Origin: an uncultured Eubacterium sp.
GTDB taxonomy: Bacteria > Bacillota > Clostridia > Lachnospirales > Lachnospiraceae
DNA: 64,000 nucleotides
Direction of reading: 5' to 3'
NCBI GenBank assembly: GCA_910584065.1
Contig: CAJTZN010000013.1
Location: 1 to 64,000 of the forward strand
Each line of letters begins with the position of its first letter. Position 1 is the stretch's first letter. Positions 8,820-17,603 of the stretch are shown piece after piece. A program made the position numbers and the translations under genes. The notes under the pieces are model-generated. The model searched no databases, was not told the origin of the DNA, and saw only the letters and a program-made list of their open reading frames with translations.

Positions 8820-9844
8820 TCCTCTTTAGATGTTACGGTTAGATGTGTAATACATGTAACAATGCCGCTTATGATGATGAGCATGTAGTAACTGATCCCC
8901 CGGCTCATAAGCATACCGGACAGCGTCAGCGCCGTGCCGCCGAAAATCGGCGAGAAGATCTGTAAAAACAGTCGCTCACTGATTCCCATTCCGCCCGGCA
9001 GCGGCAGCATATCGACGGAAACCGAGATCGCCGCCTGCAGAAGCGTCACCGTCACGGCCGATAGACCGCTCAGGCCGAAACTCCGGTATACGACGTAAGT
9101 CACGAGAAACAGCAGGATACGCTGCACGAACGTGATCAGCGTCGTATTTACGATCACAAGTTTATTTTCTTTCAGGAACACAGAAGCGCGCTTATAATTT
9201 TCCATCGAGGCTTCGAGCCGTTCCATCCGGTTGTTTTTGTTTTTCATGATGTGCAGTTTCTGCAGCAGCAAAAACCCCTTTGTAATAAGATATTTCGCGG
9301 TATCCGGCAAAAATACGAGAAAACTCATAAAAATCACGCAAAATACATTGAGCCCAAGCCCGAGGTACAGATAGAACTGCGCTTCCCGCGTGAGAGTCTG
9401 CACGAGTCCCTGCCCGAAGGCGGCCAGTCCAAGGCCGATAAATACGAGGACAAATTTGTACTCGATCGTCACGAGCATAAGGACGATCGTGGCGGTCGGG
9501 ATGTCGATGCCCTGCTTTTTCATATAATAAATCTGCGCTGGCTGCCCGCCGGTCGCCGAGGGCGTGATGCAGCTGAAGAAAAAGCCGACAAATGAATAGC
9601 GTATGCAGTTGAAAAGCGGTGCTTTTATCTTAACGGCGTGGAGCAGGTATTTAATGATCACAGACTCCCCGCACACGTAACAGACCACGAGTACAAGTCC
9701 GATCAGGATATATCCGGCCGGCACGCTCTGCAGCGTCTCGATGATCGGACCAAGATCCTGGTCCCGGAAGATCAGCCACAGGGTCAGCACGAAAAGTAAT
9801 AATAAGAAAGCAATATTGAGCACATTTTTTTTCAGCTTAGTCAA
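8816..9844 (-). CDS. Lysylphosphatidylglycerol synthase/UPF0104-type membrane protein
   Basis: A 342-residue polytopic protein with about eight predicted membrane segments, resembling the flippase-like transmembrane part of MprF and the AglD/UPF0104 family. Typical features are FFFSCITPSATGGQPAQIYYM in the N-terminal half and LLPLPGGMGISE in the C-terminal half. It has no cytosolic aminoacyl-transferase domain, so lipid aminoacylation is not expected; lipid or polyprenyl-lipid translocation is a guess from the family and the operon. It overlaps the upstream PAP2 gene by 8 nt and the downstream pssA by 4 nt, so all are likely made from one message. Confidence 0.8.
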   Translation of the reverse strand: MTKLKKNVLNIAFLLLLFVLTLWLIFRDQDLGPIIETLQSVPAGYILIGLVLVVCYVCGESVIIKYLLHAVKIKAPLFNCIRYSFVGFFFSCITPSATGGQPAQIYYMKKQGIDIPTATIVLMLVTIEYKFVLVFIGLGLAAFGQGLVQTLTREAQFYLYLGLGLNVFCVIFMSFLVFLPDTAKYLITKGFLLLQKLHIMKNKNNRMERLEASMENYKRASVFLKENKLVIVNTTLITFVQRILLFLVTYVVYRSFGLSGLSAVTVTLLQAAISVSVDMLPLPGGMGISERLFLQIFSPIFGGTALTLSGMLMSRGISYYMLIIISGIVTCITHLTVTSKEE

Positions 9845-10562
9845 TGATCTTCTCCTTGTTTAAAAAACCAAGTTTGCGGTTGATGCTGTCAAAAAAAGTT
9901 TGTACATATCGATACACATGTATGCGTTTGTTTACCGCGTATAAAACTTCCGCCAGAAGAAGTCCGGCAACGGCGTCCACGATATAGTGCTGTTTGGTCG
10001 TCTGGGTGGAAATGACGACCAGCAGCGCGAAGACGCAGGAAAATCCCCGGTACCAGGCGGGAATTTTTTGATTGCCCCGGATCCCGATGTAGCACATCCA
10101 GCTGACGAGACAGTGGATGGAGGGAAACAGATTGGCGGGCTGGTCGATCGCATACAGAAATCGCAGGAGCGTATCTGCAAACGTATCGCCGACCACTTCC
10201 GGCCGTACGTTGGTCGTCGGCAGCAGGAAAAAGAAGAAGCCGCAGACGATCCGCGACATCATGTCGGTCGTCACGAATTGATAGAATCTGGCCGGCTCAT
10301 CCTCATAGATCCGTGCCACCATGATATAATTGACGATCCAGAACAGATAGCAGCCGAAATAAATATACATCCACCACGGAACGAGCGGCACCATGCGGTC
10401 GAGATCGGTCGTCAGGTCATAATGTTTCCACTCGGCACATATACTCATAGCACCACTGTAGACCAGCATATTAAGGGCAAAGCAGCACAAAAGCGGTATG
10501 ATCCCATATAAGGGAATAAATTTTTGGACGAATAGCCTGCATTTTTTTATGAACGTTTGCAT
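9837..10562 (-). CDS. PAP2-superfamily membrane phosphatase-like protein
   Basis: A 241-residue polytopic membrane protein of the PAP2 group, which acts on lipid or polyprenyl phosphates. The second catalytic motif is seen as NLFPSIHCL (PSxH) and the third as STQTTKQHYIVD, with its His and Asp. The first KxxxxxxRP motif is not obvious, as in the inositolphosphotransferase-like branch. The start is ATG 10562, preceded on the minus strand by GGAGA at 9-10 nt; the longer frame from 10601 has no such site. It is the first gene of the minus-strand lipid operon with the flippase-like gene, pssA and psd. Its promoter should lie in the A/T-rich 10563-10733 gap shared with uppP. Confidence 0.8.
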   Translation of the reverse strand: MQTFIKKCRLFVQKFIPLYGIIPLLCCFALNMLVYSGAMSICAEWKHYDLTTDLDRMVPLVPWWMYIYFGCYLFWIVNYIMVARIYEDEPARFYQFVTTDMMSRIVCGFFFFLLPTTNVRPEVVGDTFADTLLRFLYAIDQPANLFPSIHCLVSWMCYIGIRGNQKIPAWYRGFSCVFALLVVISTQTTKQHYIVDAVAGLLLAEVLYAVNKRIHVYRYVQTFFDSINRKLGFLNKEKIID

Positions 10563-10733
10563 CGTTGGTCTTCTCCATTTAGTAGTTTTTTGCGCTAGCA
10601 CTTATTTTATCATACTAAAAAGTTTTTTGCAATAAATATCGCAGGCAACTTGTGCGGAACAAAAAATTATGATAGAATAAGTCCTGAAAACGTGCTGAAA
10701 ATTTTAGACAGGCAGATAGAGAGGAAACAGGAT

Positions 10734-11594
10734 ATGGGAATTTTTGATGTTTTTGTGGCAGTAGTTTTGGGAATTGTAGAGGGAATCACCGAATGGCTTC
10801 CGGTCAGCAGTACCGGGCATATGATCCTGGTGAACCAGTTTTTGAATTTTACGAATAAAGATTTTTCGGAAATGTTTCTGGTCGTCGTGCAGCTGGGGGC
10901 GATCATGGCAGTCGTCCTCCTGTTCTGGAAGAAAATATTTCCGTTCAACTTTCATCCCGCCCAGGGAGAGGGCGTCATAAAGCCGGATATCATGCAGATG
11001 TGGTTTAAGATCATCGTGGCGTGTATCCCGGCGGCGGTCGTGGGGGTGTTGTTTGACGATGTGATTGATGAGATGTTTTACAACCAGGTCGTCGTGGCCG
11101 GAGCGCTCATTATATACGGCGTTATGTTTATTCTCGTGGAAAACTGGAATAAGGGGAAAAAGCCGATGATCACGTCGGTGGCGGATCTGAATTATCAGAC
11201 GGTCATCATTATCGGTATTTTCCAGCTTTTAGCAGCGATCATCCCCGGTACGTCGAGATCGGGCGCGACGATCGTCGGCGCGCTGATCATCGGCGTATCC
11301 CGGGGGGTGGCAGCGGAGTTTACGTTTTATCTGGCGATCCCGGTCATGTTCGGAGCCAGCCTTCTGAAAGTCGTAAAGAGCATCATGAACGGGCTCAATT
11401 ACGGCCCGATGGAGATCATGACGCTTCTGGTCGGCATGTTTGTCGCATTTGTCGTATCGCTGTTTGTCATCAAATTCCTGATGAGTTACATACGGAAACA
11501 CGATTTTAAGGCGTTTGGATATTACCGCATCGTGCTCGGAATTTTAGTGCTCCTGTATTTCGGCCTCAGCGGCGCCGCTCCTATCCCGTCGTAA
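10734..11594 (+). CDS. uppP: Undecaprenyl-diphosphatase (BacA/UppP)
   Basis: It dephosphorylates undecaprenyl diphosphate so that the lipid carrier of wall synthesis can be reused, and often confers bacitracin tolerance. The 286-residue membrane protein carries both hallmark motifs: EGITEWLPVSSTGHMIL near the N-terminus with the catalytic Glu, and PGTSRSGATI in the second half. Multiple hydrophobic helices fill the rest. The start is ATG 10734 after GAGGAA (10721-10726); the longer frame from 10650 is not needed. It is divergent from the lipid operon, placing two membrane-lipid functions back to back. Confidence 0.94.
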   Translation: MGIFDVFVAVVLGIVEGITEWLPVSSTGHMILVNQFLNFTNKDFSEMFLVVVQLGAIMAVVLLFWKKIFPFNFHPAQGEGVIKPDIMQMWFKIIVACIPAAVVGVLFDDVIDEMFYNQVVVAGALIIYGVMFILVENWNKGKKPMITSVADLNYQTVIIIGIFQLLAAIIPGTSRSGATIVGALIIGVSRGVAAEFTFYLAIPVMFGASLLKVVKSIMNGLNYGPMEIMTLLVGMFVAFVVSLFVIKFLMSYIRKHDFKAFGYYRIVLGILVLLYFGLSGAAPIPS

Positions 11595-11627
11595 AAATCC
11601 GACGATTTTCGCAGGGTGCTCTTTCCT

Positions 11628-11694
11628 GATGCGCAACAGACATGCGTGCACGCCCAAACTTGTGTGATGCGCAAAAGACATGCGCGCATGAGGG
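11628..11694 (+). repeat. Two 23-nt hairpin repeat units (dispersed family, copies A1 and A2)
   Basis: A 23-nt unit starting GATGCGCAA occurs at 11628-11650 and again at 11666-11688 (21 of 23 identical), separated by 15 nt that contain CCCAAACTT. Each can pair its GCGC near the 5' side with GCGC/GYGC near the 3' side. The same unit returns at 13456 and 18013. It lies between the convergent ends of uppP and the amidase gene. Confidence 0.75.
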
Positions 11695-11697
11695 AAA

Positions 11698-12273
11698 CTA
11701 TGAGAGCTGCGGCAGCCCGAGATAGTTTAAAAGACCTACATAGATGCCGTACGCGAACTGGTACTGCATCGTAGTGAGGAGCAGAAAATCTTCATAATTT
11801 GTTATATAAGCAAGTTCAACAAGGACGGCGGGCATCTGTGTCCGCCGCAGAACGTACAATGACGGCCTTACATAAGTGCCGTTATTTTTTGTGCCCACGC
11901 GGCGCACGATCTCTTTGACGATTTCCGTCCCTAAATTATAGGAAGGGCTTCTCTCGGCGTAAACGTAAGACTCGGTCCCGTTGATCGAGGGATTTACGTT
12001 GGCGTTTACATGAATGCTGATAAAATAATCGGCGCCCCATGTATTTGCCATGTCCACCCGCTCGCGCAGACTGGAACTATTGTCATAACCGAGGATCTCG
12101 GTCGGATTCTGTCTGGATGTAGCCACTTCAAAGCGGTAATCGGCGGCCAGTATGTCCGCGAGATAGGCGCCGACGATGTACGTGATATCCTGCTCCCTCG
12201 CGCCAAAACCTTCCGCTCCTGCATTAAAGCCATACGGATTATGGCCCTGATCAACAAAAATTTTGATTGCCAT
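11698..12273 (-). CDS. N-acetylmuramoyl-L-alanine amidase (Amidase_3 type)
   Basis: This zinc enzyme cleaves the amide between N-acetylmuramic acid and the stem peptide. The 191-residue protein is almost only the catalytic domain: FVDQGHNP (first His), the Glu in FGAREQD, SIHVNAN (second His) and LVELAYITN (catalytic Glu). There is no signal peptide or wall-binding module, so it may act in the mother cell or forespore like CwlD-type enzymes, or be exported by an unseen route. The start is ATG 12273 with GAGAGG upstream. It is divergent from the forespore-promoted spoVA genes and has a possible mother-cell promoter, which fits a sporulation role by inference. Confidence 0.88.
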   Translation of the reverse strand: MAIKIFVDQGHNPYGFNAGAEGFGAREQDITYIVGAYLADILAADYRFEVATSRQNPTEILGYDNSSSLRERVDMANTWGADYFISIHVNANVNPSINGTESYVYAERSPSYNLGTEIVKEIVRRVGTKNNGTYVRPSLYVLRRTQMPAVLVELAYITNYEDFLLLTTMQYQFAYGIYVGLLNYLGLPQLS

Positions 12274-12301
12274 ATGGATCCTCTCGCATTTTTTTATTTT
12301 C

Positions 12302-12330
12302 ATTATATGAGAATGAGAGGCAAAAGGTTA
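12302..12330 (-). promoter_or_regulatory. Possible sigma-E-like promoter for the amidase gene
   Basis: On the minus strand TAACCTT (12330-12324) and CATATAAT (12309-12302) are 14 nt apart. This fits the sigma-E pattern well in the -10 (7 of 8) and moderately in the -35. The -10 also contains TATAAT, so a sigma-A reading is possible, but no good -35 exists for it. Confidence 0.35.
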
Positions 12331-12354
12331 TGTTTTTTTGCGGGAAAATGGCGT

Positions 12355-12384
12355 GCATAAAATAACGCGCGCCGGGAAATAGTA
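12355..12384 (+). promoter_or_regulatory. Forespore (sigma-F/sigma-G type) promoter of the spoVA genes
   Basis: GCATA at 12355-12359 and GGAAATAGTA at 12375-12384 are separated by 15 nt. They match the forespore pattern GYWTA-N15-GGNRANAHTR at all but one position. It sits 40 nt before the spoVAA start, and the spoVA operon of Bacillus subtilis is known to be read by sigma-G. Confidence 0.65.
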
Positions 12385-12424
12385 GGTGTAAAACAGTATG
12401 TTCAGCAAAATGGAGGAACTCAGA

Positions 12425-13054
12425 ATGGAAGATATACTATATGTGAAAGTGGAGCAGAATATTCCGGTCACAAAGCGCGAATTAACGCTGAAGGACGTTG
12501 CCACCCTGTACAGCGTCAATAAATCCATGGTGCAGAAACTGGAAAAGGAACCGTTTTACACGATTCCGAAGGACGGACAGAAACTTACGATGTTCACGAT
12601 CACAAAAGTGTACGAGACCATTCATAAACGTTATCCGCAGATCACGATCGAAAATCTGGGGGAACTTGATTTTATCGTGGAATATGAGGAGGGAAAGAAA
12701 CCTTCGAAAGCGTGGGAATACGTGAAAGTGGTGCTCGTCACGGCGGTTGTGTTTTTCGGAGCGGCCTTTACAATCATGACGTTCAATGAAGATGTCAATG
12801 TATCCGGAGTGTTCGAGAAAATTTATCAGATTGTGACGGGCGGGGTCAAAACGGGAGGCGGTATTCTGGAAATATCGTACGCCATCGGTATGCCGATCGG
12901 GATCATCGTGTTCTACAACCATTTCAAGAGACGGGATATCAAAAATGACCCGACGCCGATCCAGATCGAGATGAGGTCGTACGAGGAACAGATGAATAAG
13001 GCGATGCTGAAATCGTCCGCGAGGGAGGGAAAGACGATTGACGTTAATGAATAA
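12425..13054 (+). CDS. spoVAA: Stage V sporulation protein AA
   Basis: SpoVA proteins sit in the inner spore membrane and move dipicolinic acid into the forespore and out during germination. This 209-residue protein has a soluble N-terminal domain (about 1-95), including KDVATLYSVNKSMVQKLEK, and two hydrophobic segments (about 98-118 and 140-160), as in SpoVAA. The start is ATG 12425, 7 nt after GGAGGA; the ATG at 12398 has no site. It overlaps spoVAB by 17 nt. The forespore-type promoter lies directly upstream. Confidence 0.88.
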   Translation: MEDILYVKVEQNIPVTKRELTLKDVATLYSVNKSMVQKLEKEPFYTIPKDGQKLTMFTITKVYETIHKRYPQITIENLGELDFIVEYEEGKKPSKAWEYVKVVLVTAVVFFGAAFTIMTFNEDVNVSGVFEKIYQIVTGGVKTGGGILEISYAIGMPIGIIVFYNHFKRRDIKNDPTPIQIEMRSYEEQMNKAMLKSSAREGKTIDVNE

Positions 13055-13451
13055 TATCGTGCTGTGTTTTCTGGGGCTGAGTTTCGGGATGACGGTTTCG
13101 GCCGGAGTTTTCGCTTTTATCACGATGCTGGACATCATTCCCCGGCTGGCGCAGCGGACGGGGACGGCGGCGCATCTGTACGGGTATGAGGTGGCGATCA
13201 TCCTCGGAGGAACAGCCGGAAATATCGCGATCCTGTTTGCAAAGCATCTGCCGGTCATGCAGATCGGTATGGGTGTGTTCGGGCTGTGTGCCGGTGTTTT
13301 CGTCGGCTGCCTGTCAATGGCGCTGGCCGAGAGCCTGCGCGTGATCCCGATTTTTGTGCACCGCCTGAAAATGCGGCAGGGACTTCCGGTCATACTGCTC
13401 GCCTTTGCGGCGGGAAAGCTGATTGGAACGATCATTCAATACTTTTTTTAG
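13038..13451 (+). CDS. spoVAB: Stage V sporulation protein AB
   Basis: A 137-residue, very hydrophobic membrane protein with about four helices, matching SpoVAB in size and in segments such as FLGLSFGMTVSAGVFAF and YEVAIILGGTAGNIA. It belongs to the SpoVA dipicolinic acid channel set. The start is probably the TTG at 13038, 8 nt after GGGAGG; the ATG at 13047 would be too far from it. It overlaps spoVAA, so the two are translationally coupled. A hairpin-repeat unit (13456-13478) fills the gap to spoVAC. Confidence 0.88.
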   Translation: MTLMNNIVLCFLGLSFGMTVSAGVFAFITMLDIIPRLAQRTGTAAHLYGYEVAIILGGTAGNIAILFAKHLPVMQIGMGVFGLCAGVFVGCLSMALAESLRVIPIFVHRLKMRQGLPVILLAFAAGKLIGTIIQYFF

Positions 13452-13455
13452 CAAC

Positions 13456-13478
13456 GATGCGCAAAAAACGTGCGCGAA
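13456..13478 (+). repeat. 23-nt hairpin repeat unit (copy B) before spoVAC
   Basis: This unit begins GATGCGCAAAAAACG and aligns without gaps to the units at 11628, 11666 and 18013. It is followed immediately by TGGAGGTA, which contains the ribosome-binding site of spoVAC, the same arrangement as before asd. Confidence 0.75.
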
Positions 13479-13490
13479 TGGAGGTAGACT

Positions 13491-13991
13491 ATGAATAGTC
13501 AGAAAACGGACATCAATGAAGTGATCTATGAAAGTGCGCAGGAGGAAAGGAACAATAAGTACAATGATTACGTCGATGAAAATACGCCCAAAGTCAGCTG
13601 GATGATGAACCTGTGCAAGGCATTTCTCGTCGGGGGGATCATCTGTGTGCTCGGACAGGCCCTGATCAGCCTGTATATGTATCTGGGACTCGACAAGGAG
13701 ACGGCAGCCCTGTATAATACATTGTCCCTTATTTTGTTAAGCGTGCTGCTGACGGGCATGAATATTTATCCAAAGATCGCGAATTTCGCTGGCGCGGGAA
13801 CGCTCGTTCCGATCACCGGGTTTGCAAACAGCGTGGCAGCGCCGGCGATCGAGTTTAAAAAAGAGGGCTGGGTGTTCGGCGTCGGGTGTAAGATTTTCAC
13901 GATCGCCGGGCCGGTCATTTTATACGGCGTGGTGACGAGCTGGCTGCTGGGACTCATTTACTGGATTGGAAAATGGCTGGGATGGTTTTAA
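13491..13991 (+). CDS. spoVAC: Stage V sporulation protein AC
   Basis: SpoVAC is a core membrane component of the spore dipicolinic acid channel; in Bacillus it behaves as a mechanosensitive channel. The 166-residue protein has the expected motifs CKAFLVGGIICVLGQ, NFAGAGTLVPITGFANS and EFKKEGWVFGVG, with about four or five membrane helices. GGAGG lies 7 nt before the ATG. In most spore formers spoVAD and spoVAE follow at once. Here they are absent and a surface-protein gene begins 124 nt later, so the operon is shortened or split. Confidence 0.92.
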   Translation: MNSQKTDINEVIYESAQEERNNKYNDYVDENTPKVSWMMNLCKAFLVGGIICVLGQALISLYMYLGLDKETAALYNTLSLILLSVLLTGMNIYPKIANFAGAGTLVPITGFANSVAAPAIEFKKEGWVFGVGCKIFTIAGPVILYGVVTSWLLGLIYWIGKWLGWF

Positions 13992-14114
13992 AAGTATAAA
14001 TTTTTTGCGCCGGTCTGCCGATATAATATCTATAGTATGTAGAAAATGCTATGGGGAAGGAACCCCATGATCCGGAAAATAGATATTATTTATGGAGGAA
14101 AGGCTGGGAAGCAT

Positions 14115-17100
14115 ATGGAAAAGATCATCAGGAAAAAGATTCATGTTATAGCCGGACTGTCCCTGATCGCAGCGGGGCTGGCAGCTGGAGCCGCCCGCGG
14201 CGGGGAAATCCAGGCGAAAAAGAAAGTGATGCCGAAGAAAATCCGGATATCGGGTACGGAGGAGTCCTCGACGTTCAGCATGTCCATCGGCGATTCGAAG
14301 AGGATCGGGTATTCCGTTAGTCCGTCGAAAGCGGCGAATAAAAAAGTGACATTTTCTTCTTCCAATAAAAAAGTGGCGAAAGTTTCCGCGAAAGGGATCA
14401 TAAAAGGACTGAAGGAAGGAAAGGTAACCGTTACGATCCGCTCAAAGGCGAAAAAGTCAGTGAAAGCGAAAGTGAAAGTGCGCGTGGAGAAAAAGGCTGT
14501 GCCTGCCAGTACGGCCGATACGGTTTCCTACGCCGCGCCGCCACTTCTGTTTGCGGCGGGGGATCCTATTTTAGAGCCGTTTCCTTCTGCCGCGCCGAAA
14601 CCGGGTGACATACTCGCGTCCGTGGGTACGGGGGCGACGGGGTTGTCTCTGGTGGACGAAGAAGGAAATCCGATCGACGAAGGCGGTATCGTGGAGATCG
14701 CTGCCGGTGAGAGTATGCGGCTGCAGGCGGTGCTCACTCCTGTGACGGCGACAGATAAAGTGACATGGGCTAATAATTTTCTGGGGGGGATCAATGTATT
14801 CCAGAACGGACTGGTGCTGGTGACGGAAGATACGCCGGTCGGAACGACTGCGAAGATCACGGCGTCCTGCCGCGGATTGAAGGCGTCCTGCCAGATCACG
14901 GTCGTAAACGGGCCGTGCGAGCACGAGTGGGGGGACTGGCTCGTCACGTCAGAACCCACCTGTGTCATGGAAGGTATTGAAACATCTACCTGCAGCAAGT
15001 GCAGTAAAAATAGGGAGAGACCGGTAGCGGCGCTGGGGCACAATTACCAGAAAAAGACGCCGGCGGTCAAGGAACCGACGTGTACGGAAGTAGGAGAGGT
15101 GGAATATGAGTGCGACCGCGCGGGCTGCGGCGCGACGAAGCGGGAGATCGTGAAGGCAAACGGACACACATGGTCCGTGCCCGGTGAAGTGATAGAAGAG
15201 CCGACCTGCTCGAGAAAAGGAAAGATGAAGTATACGTGTACAGTGGAAGGGTGTGACGGTGAGAAGACGGAGCCGATCGATCCTCTCGGACATACGTGGG
15301 ATGAAGGTGAGATCACGAAAAGTCCTACCTGTGTATCAACCGGAGTGAAAGTGTACCACTGCACCGTAGACGGCTGCGCCGGGACGAAAACGGAAAATAT
15401 CGAGGCGACCGGCCATACATGGAACTATGGAGAGGTTACGGCTGAGCCGACGTGTGTTCTCGGAGGAAAACGTATTTCCGTGTGCCTGACATGTTCGTCA
15501 AAGAGAACGGTGACGATACCGGCGACCGGCCACGATTGGGAAGTGAAGATCGTGGAATCGACGTGTACCGAGCGCGGAACTGAGACATCTACGTGTAAGA
15601 TCTGTAAGGAAGTGCGGACAAAGACACTGGCACTGAAAGATCACGAGCTTGAAGACGATTACCGCGTGGATCTCCCCGCATCTTGTACGGAAGTCGGAAA
15701 GAAATCGAAACACTGTAAGAACTGTACATACCGTACAGATATACGCAATATCCCGTCGCTGGGGCATTTATACCACGACGGTTCGGATGGCGGCGCGGAC
15801 GAAGGGGTGATCGACCCCAAACCGACCTGCGTGATGCCCGGTTTGAAAACATATACATGCCAGCGTGTGCTTTTGGATACGGATGGAAAAGAACTTGTCG
15901 GCACAGATGGCAAGCCGCTTCTCTGCGGCAAGAAAAAAACGTTGCTGGAACCGTCCCTGGGCCATGACTGGACGAAGGGCGCCGACGGAAAAGAGGCTTA
16001 TACAGAAGACGAGGCGCCGACTTGTACGAAGAACGGTATGAAATCCGTGCACTGTGAGAGGGACGGCTGCAGGGCGACAAAAAATGAGAGTTCGATCCCG
16101 CCTCTTGGGCATGACTGGGATGAAGATACGGCGGTGATCGAAGAGCCGTCGTGTACGGAAGAGGGAACGAAGACTACGACCTGTAAGAGAGAGCTTACCG
16201 GAGCGGACGGGGTGAAGTATACATGCGGCACAAAAAAGCTTGACATCCTCGCGCCGACCGGACATAAATTTGATACGGCATGGACGACGGATCTGGAGCC
16301 GAAATGTGCCGAGCCGGGCCGGAAGTCCAAACATTGTCTGAACAAGCGGAAGAAGGCGGACGGCACGGAGGAAACCTGTGCCACCCAGAGTGAAATTACG
16401 ATGATCCAGCCGAAAGGGCACACGTGGGGCGCGTGGAGTACGACGGCGGCTGCTTCGCATGGTAAAGCGGGACAGCAGAAGCGGACGTGCGGCGTCTGTG
16501 CAGATGTTCAGAACCGTACGGTGGCGGACGGGCATCATTATGACGACAGCGGAAAATGTTCCGGCTGTTCGGAGAAACTCTCAACTGTGAAAACGACCTG
16601 TGATGATTGGGAGTATATGCTGAATGAAACAGAAGGCACCGTTTTATTGAAAAAATATATCGGCACAAAAGAAAATATATTGATTCCGGCAAAGATGAAA
16701 GTGAAACGGGATGACGGGACGATGACAGGCGATATGTCCTGCAAATTTGCCGGCGGATATGAGAGGCGCACAAAGTCCGGGGTATTCGCTTCCAATAAAA
16801 AGTGTAAGGTAAAAGCGGTCAGTTTTGAAGATGATGTTCAGATCACCGATATGGAAAATATGTTTTACGGCTGCACGGATCTGGTCGCAGTGCTCCATAT
16901 ACCGGGAAAAGTGACGAATATGCTGGGAACGTTTAAAGATTGTACGTCCTTGCTCTCCGTTGGTTCCCTGCCGAAAGACATTACGGAGCTGCCGGAGACG
17001 TTTGACGGCTGCACGAGCCTGGTGACAGCGCCGACGCTGCCGGAAAAGGTGACGAGTCTGTACGGAACCTTTAAAGGATGTACGTCTCTGGCGGCGGCGC

Positions 17101-17471
17101 CGGATCTGAAAAACCTGAAGGAGTTGAAAAATCTGAGCTTTACGTTCAGTGGATGTACGAATCTCAGTCAGGCACCCGCTCTTCCGGCCACGCTGACGGA
17201 AATGACGGATACATTCCGCGGCACATCGCTGTTCGAAGTGCCGGAAGATATACCCGAGGGCGTGAAAAAGCTGACGACGACATTTTACGGCTGCAGCGGG
17301 TTGGAATTTGTCAAGGATTCCGCTTTTGAGAATCTGCCGAAGTCATTGGAGGTCATGGAATATACGTTCAAGCGCTGTGAGAATCTGACTTACGCGCCGC
17401 CGATCCCGAAAACGGTCGGCATTCAGGTGGATGTATTTGAAGAGTGTGACAAGAAAGTGGAAGCGCCGTGA
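14115..17471 (+). CDS. Large secreted protein: Big_2 domain, about twelve Cys-rich repeats, BspA-type leucine-rich tail
   Basis: A 1,118-residue exported protein. A signal peptide (about 1-32) precedes a very Lys-rich bacterial Ig-like domain (about 35-130, with SSNKKVAKVSAKGIIKGLKEG), then a second Ig-like stretch to about 275. Roughly a dozen repeats of about 35-50 residues follow (about 277-825), each with PTC near its start, a C-x2-C or similar pair, and GHxW at its end; such Cys pairs could bind metal or form disulfides. The C-terminal 250 residues have BspA/DUF285-type leucine-rich repeats (for example MFYGCTDLVAVLHIP). No LPXTG or S-layer anchor is seen. A role in adhesion is only a guess. 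The start is chosen for the signal peptide; an ATG at 14067 is an alternative. It ends at a strong hairpin terminator. Confidence 0.8.
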   Translation: MEKIIRKKIHVIAGLSLIAAGLAAGAARGGEIQAKKKVMPKKIRISGTEESSTFSMSIGDSKRIGYSVSPSKAANKKVTFSSSNKKVAKVSAKGIIKGLKEGKVTVTIRSKAKKSVKAKVKVRVEKKAVPASTADTVSYAAPPLLFAAGDPILEPFPSAAPKPGDILASVGTGATGLSLVDEEGNPIDEGGIVEIAAGESMRLQAVLTPVTATDKVTWANNFLGGINVFQNGLVLVTEDTPVGTTAKITASCRGLKASCQITVVNGPCEHEWGDWLVTSEPTCVMEGIETSTCSKCSKNRERPVAALGHNYQKKTPAVKEPTCTEVGEVEYECDRAGCGATKREIVKANGHTWSVPGEVIEEPTCSRKGKMKYTCTVEGCDGEKTEPIDPLGHTWDEGEITKSPTCVSTGVKVYHCTVDGCAGTKTENIEATGHTWNYGEVTAEPTCVLGGKRISVCLTCSSKRTVTIPATGHDWEVKIVESTCTERGTETSTCKICKEVRTKTLALKDHELEDDYRVDLPASCTEVGKKSKHCKNCTYRTDIRNIPSLGHLYHDGSDGGADEGVIDPKPTCVMPGLKTYTCQRVLLDTDGKELVGTDGKPLLCGKKKTLLEPSLGHDWTKGADGKEAYTEDEAPTCTKNGMKSVHCERDGCRATKNESSIPPLGHDWDEDTAVIEEPSCTEEGTKTTTCKRELTGADGVKYTCGTKKLDILAPTGHKFDTAWTTDLEPKCAEPGRKSKHCLNKRKKADGTEETCATQSEITMIQPKGHTWGAWSTTAAASHGKAGQQKRTCGVCADVQNRTVADGHHYDDSGKCSGCSEKLSTVKTTCDDWEYMLNETEGTVLLKKYIGTKENILIPAKMKVKRDDGTMTGDMSCKFAGGYERRTKSGVFASNKKCKVKAVSFEDDVQITDMENMFYGCTDLVAVLHIPGKVTNMLGTFKDCTSLLSVGSLPKDITELPETFDGCTSLVTAPTLPEKVTSLYGTFKGCTSLAAAPDLKNLKELKNLSFTFSGCTNLSQAPALPATLTEMTDTFRGTSLFEVPEDIPEGVKKLTTTFYGCSGLEFVKDSAFENLPKSLEVMEYTFKRCENLTYAPPIPKTVGIQVDVFEECDKKVEAP

Positions 17472-17482
17472 CAAGAAGAATA

Positions 17483-17534
17483 GAAACCGGCCGTATCAGC
17501 AAAGAGAAGATTGCTGATACGGCCGGTTTCTTTG
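17483..17534. terminator. Bidirectional terminator hairpin between convergent genes
   Basis: A perfect 20-bp inverted repeat (17483-17502 and 17511-17530) with an 8-nt loop is followed by TTTGGTT on the plus strand. On the minus strand the A-rich stretch before the stem gives some U residues. It separates the large secreted-protein gene from the convergent cold-shock gene. Confidence 0.85.
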
Positions 17535-17603
17535 GTTACAACCATTTTGTAATGTTTAACTTTTATATATTTTTTATATAAGAAATTAGTCCATTAAATC
17601 CGA

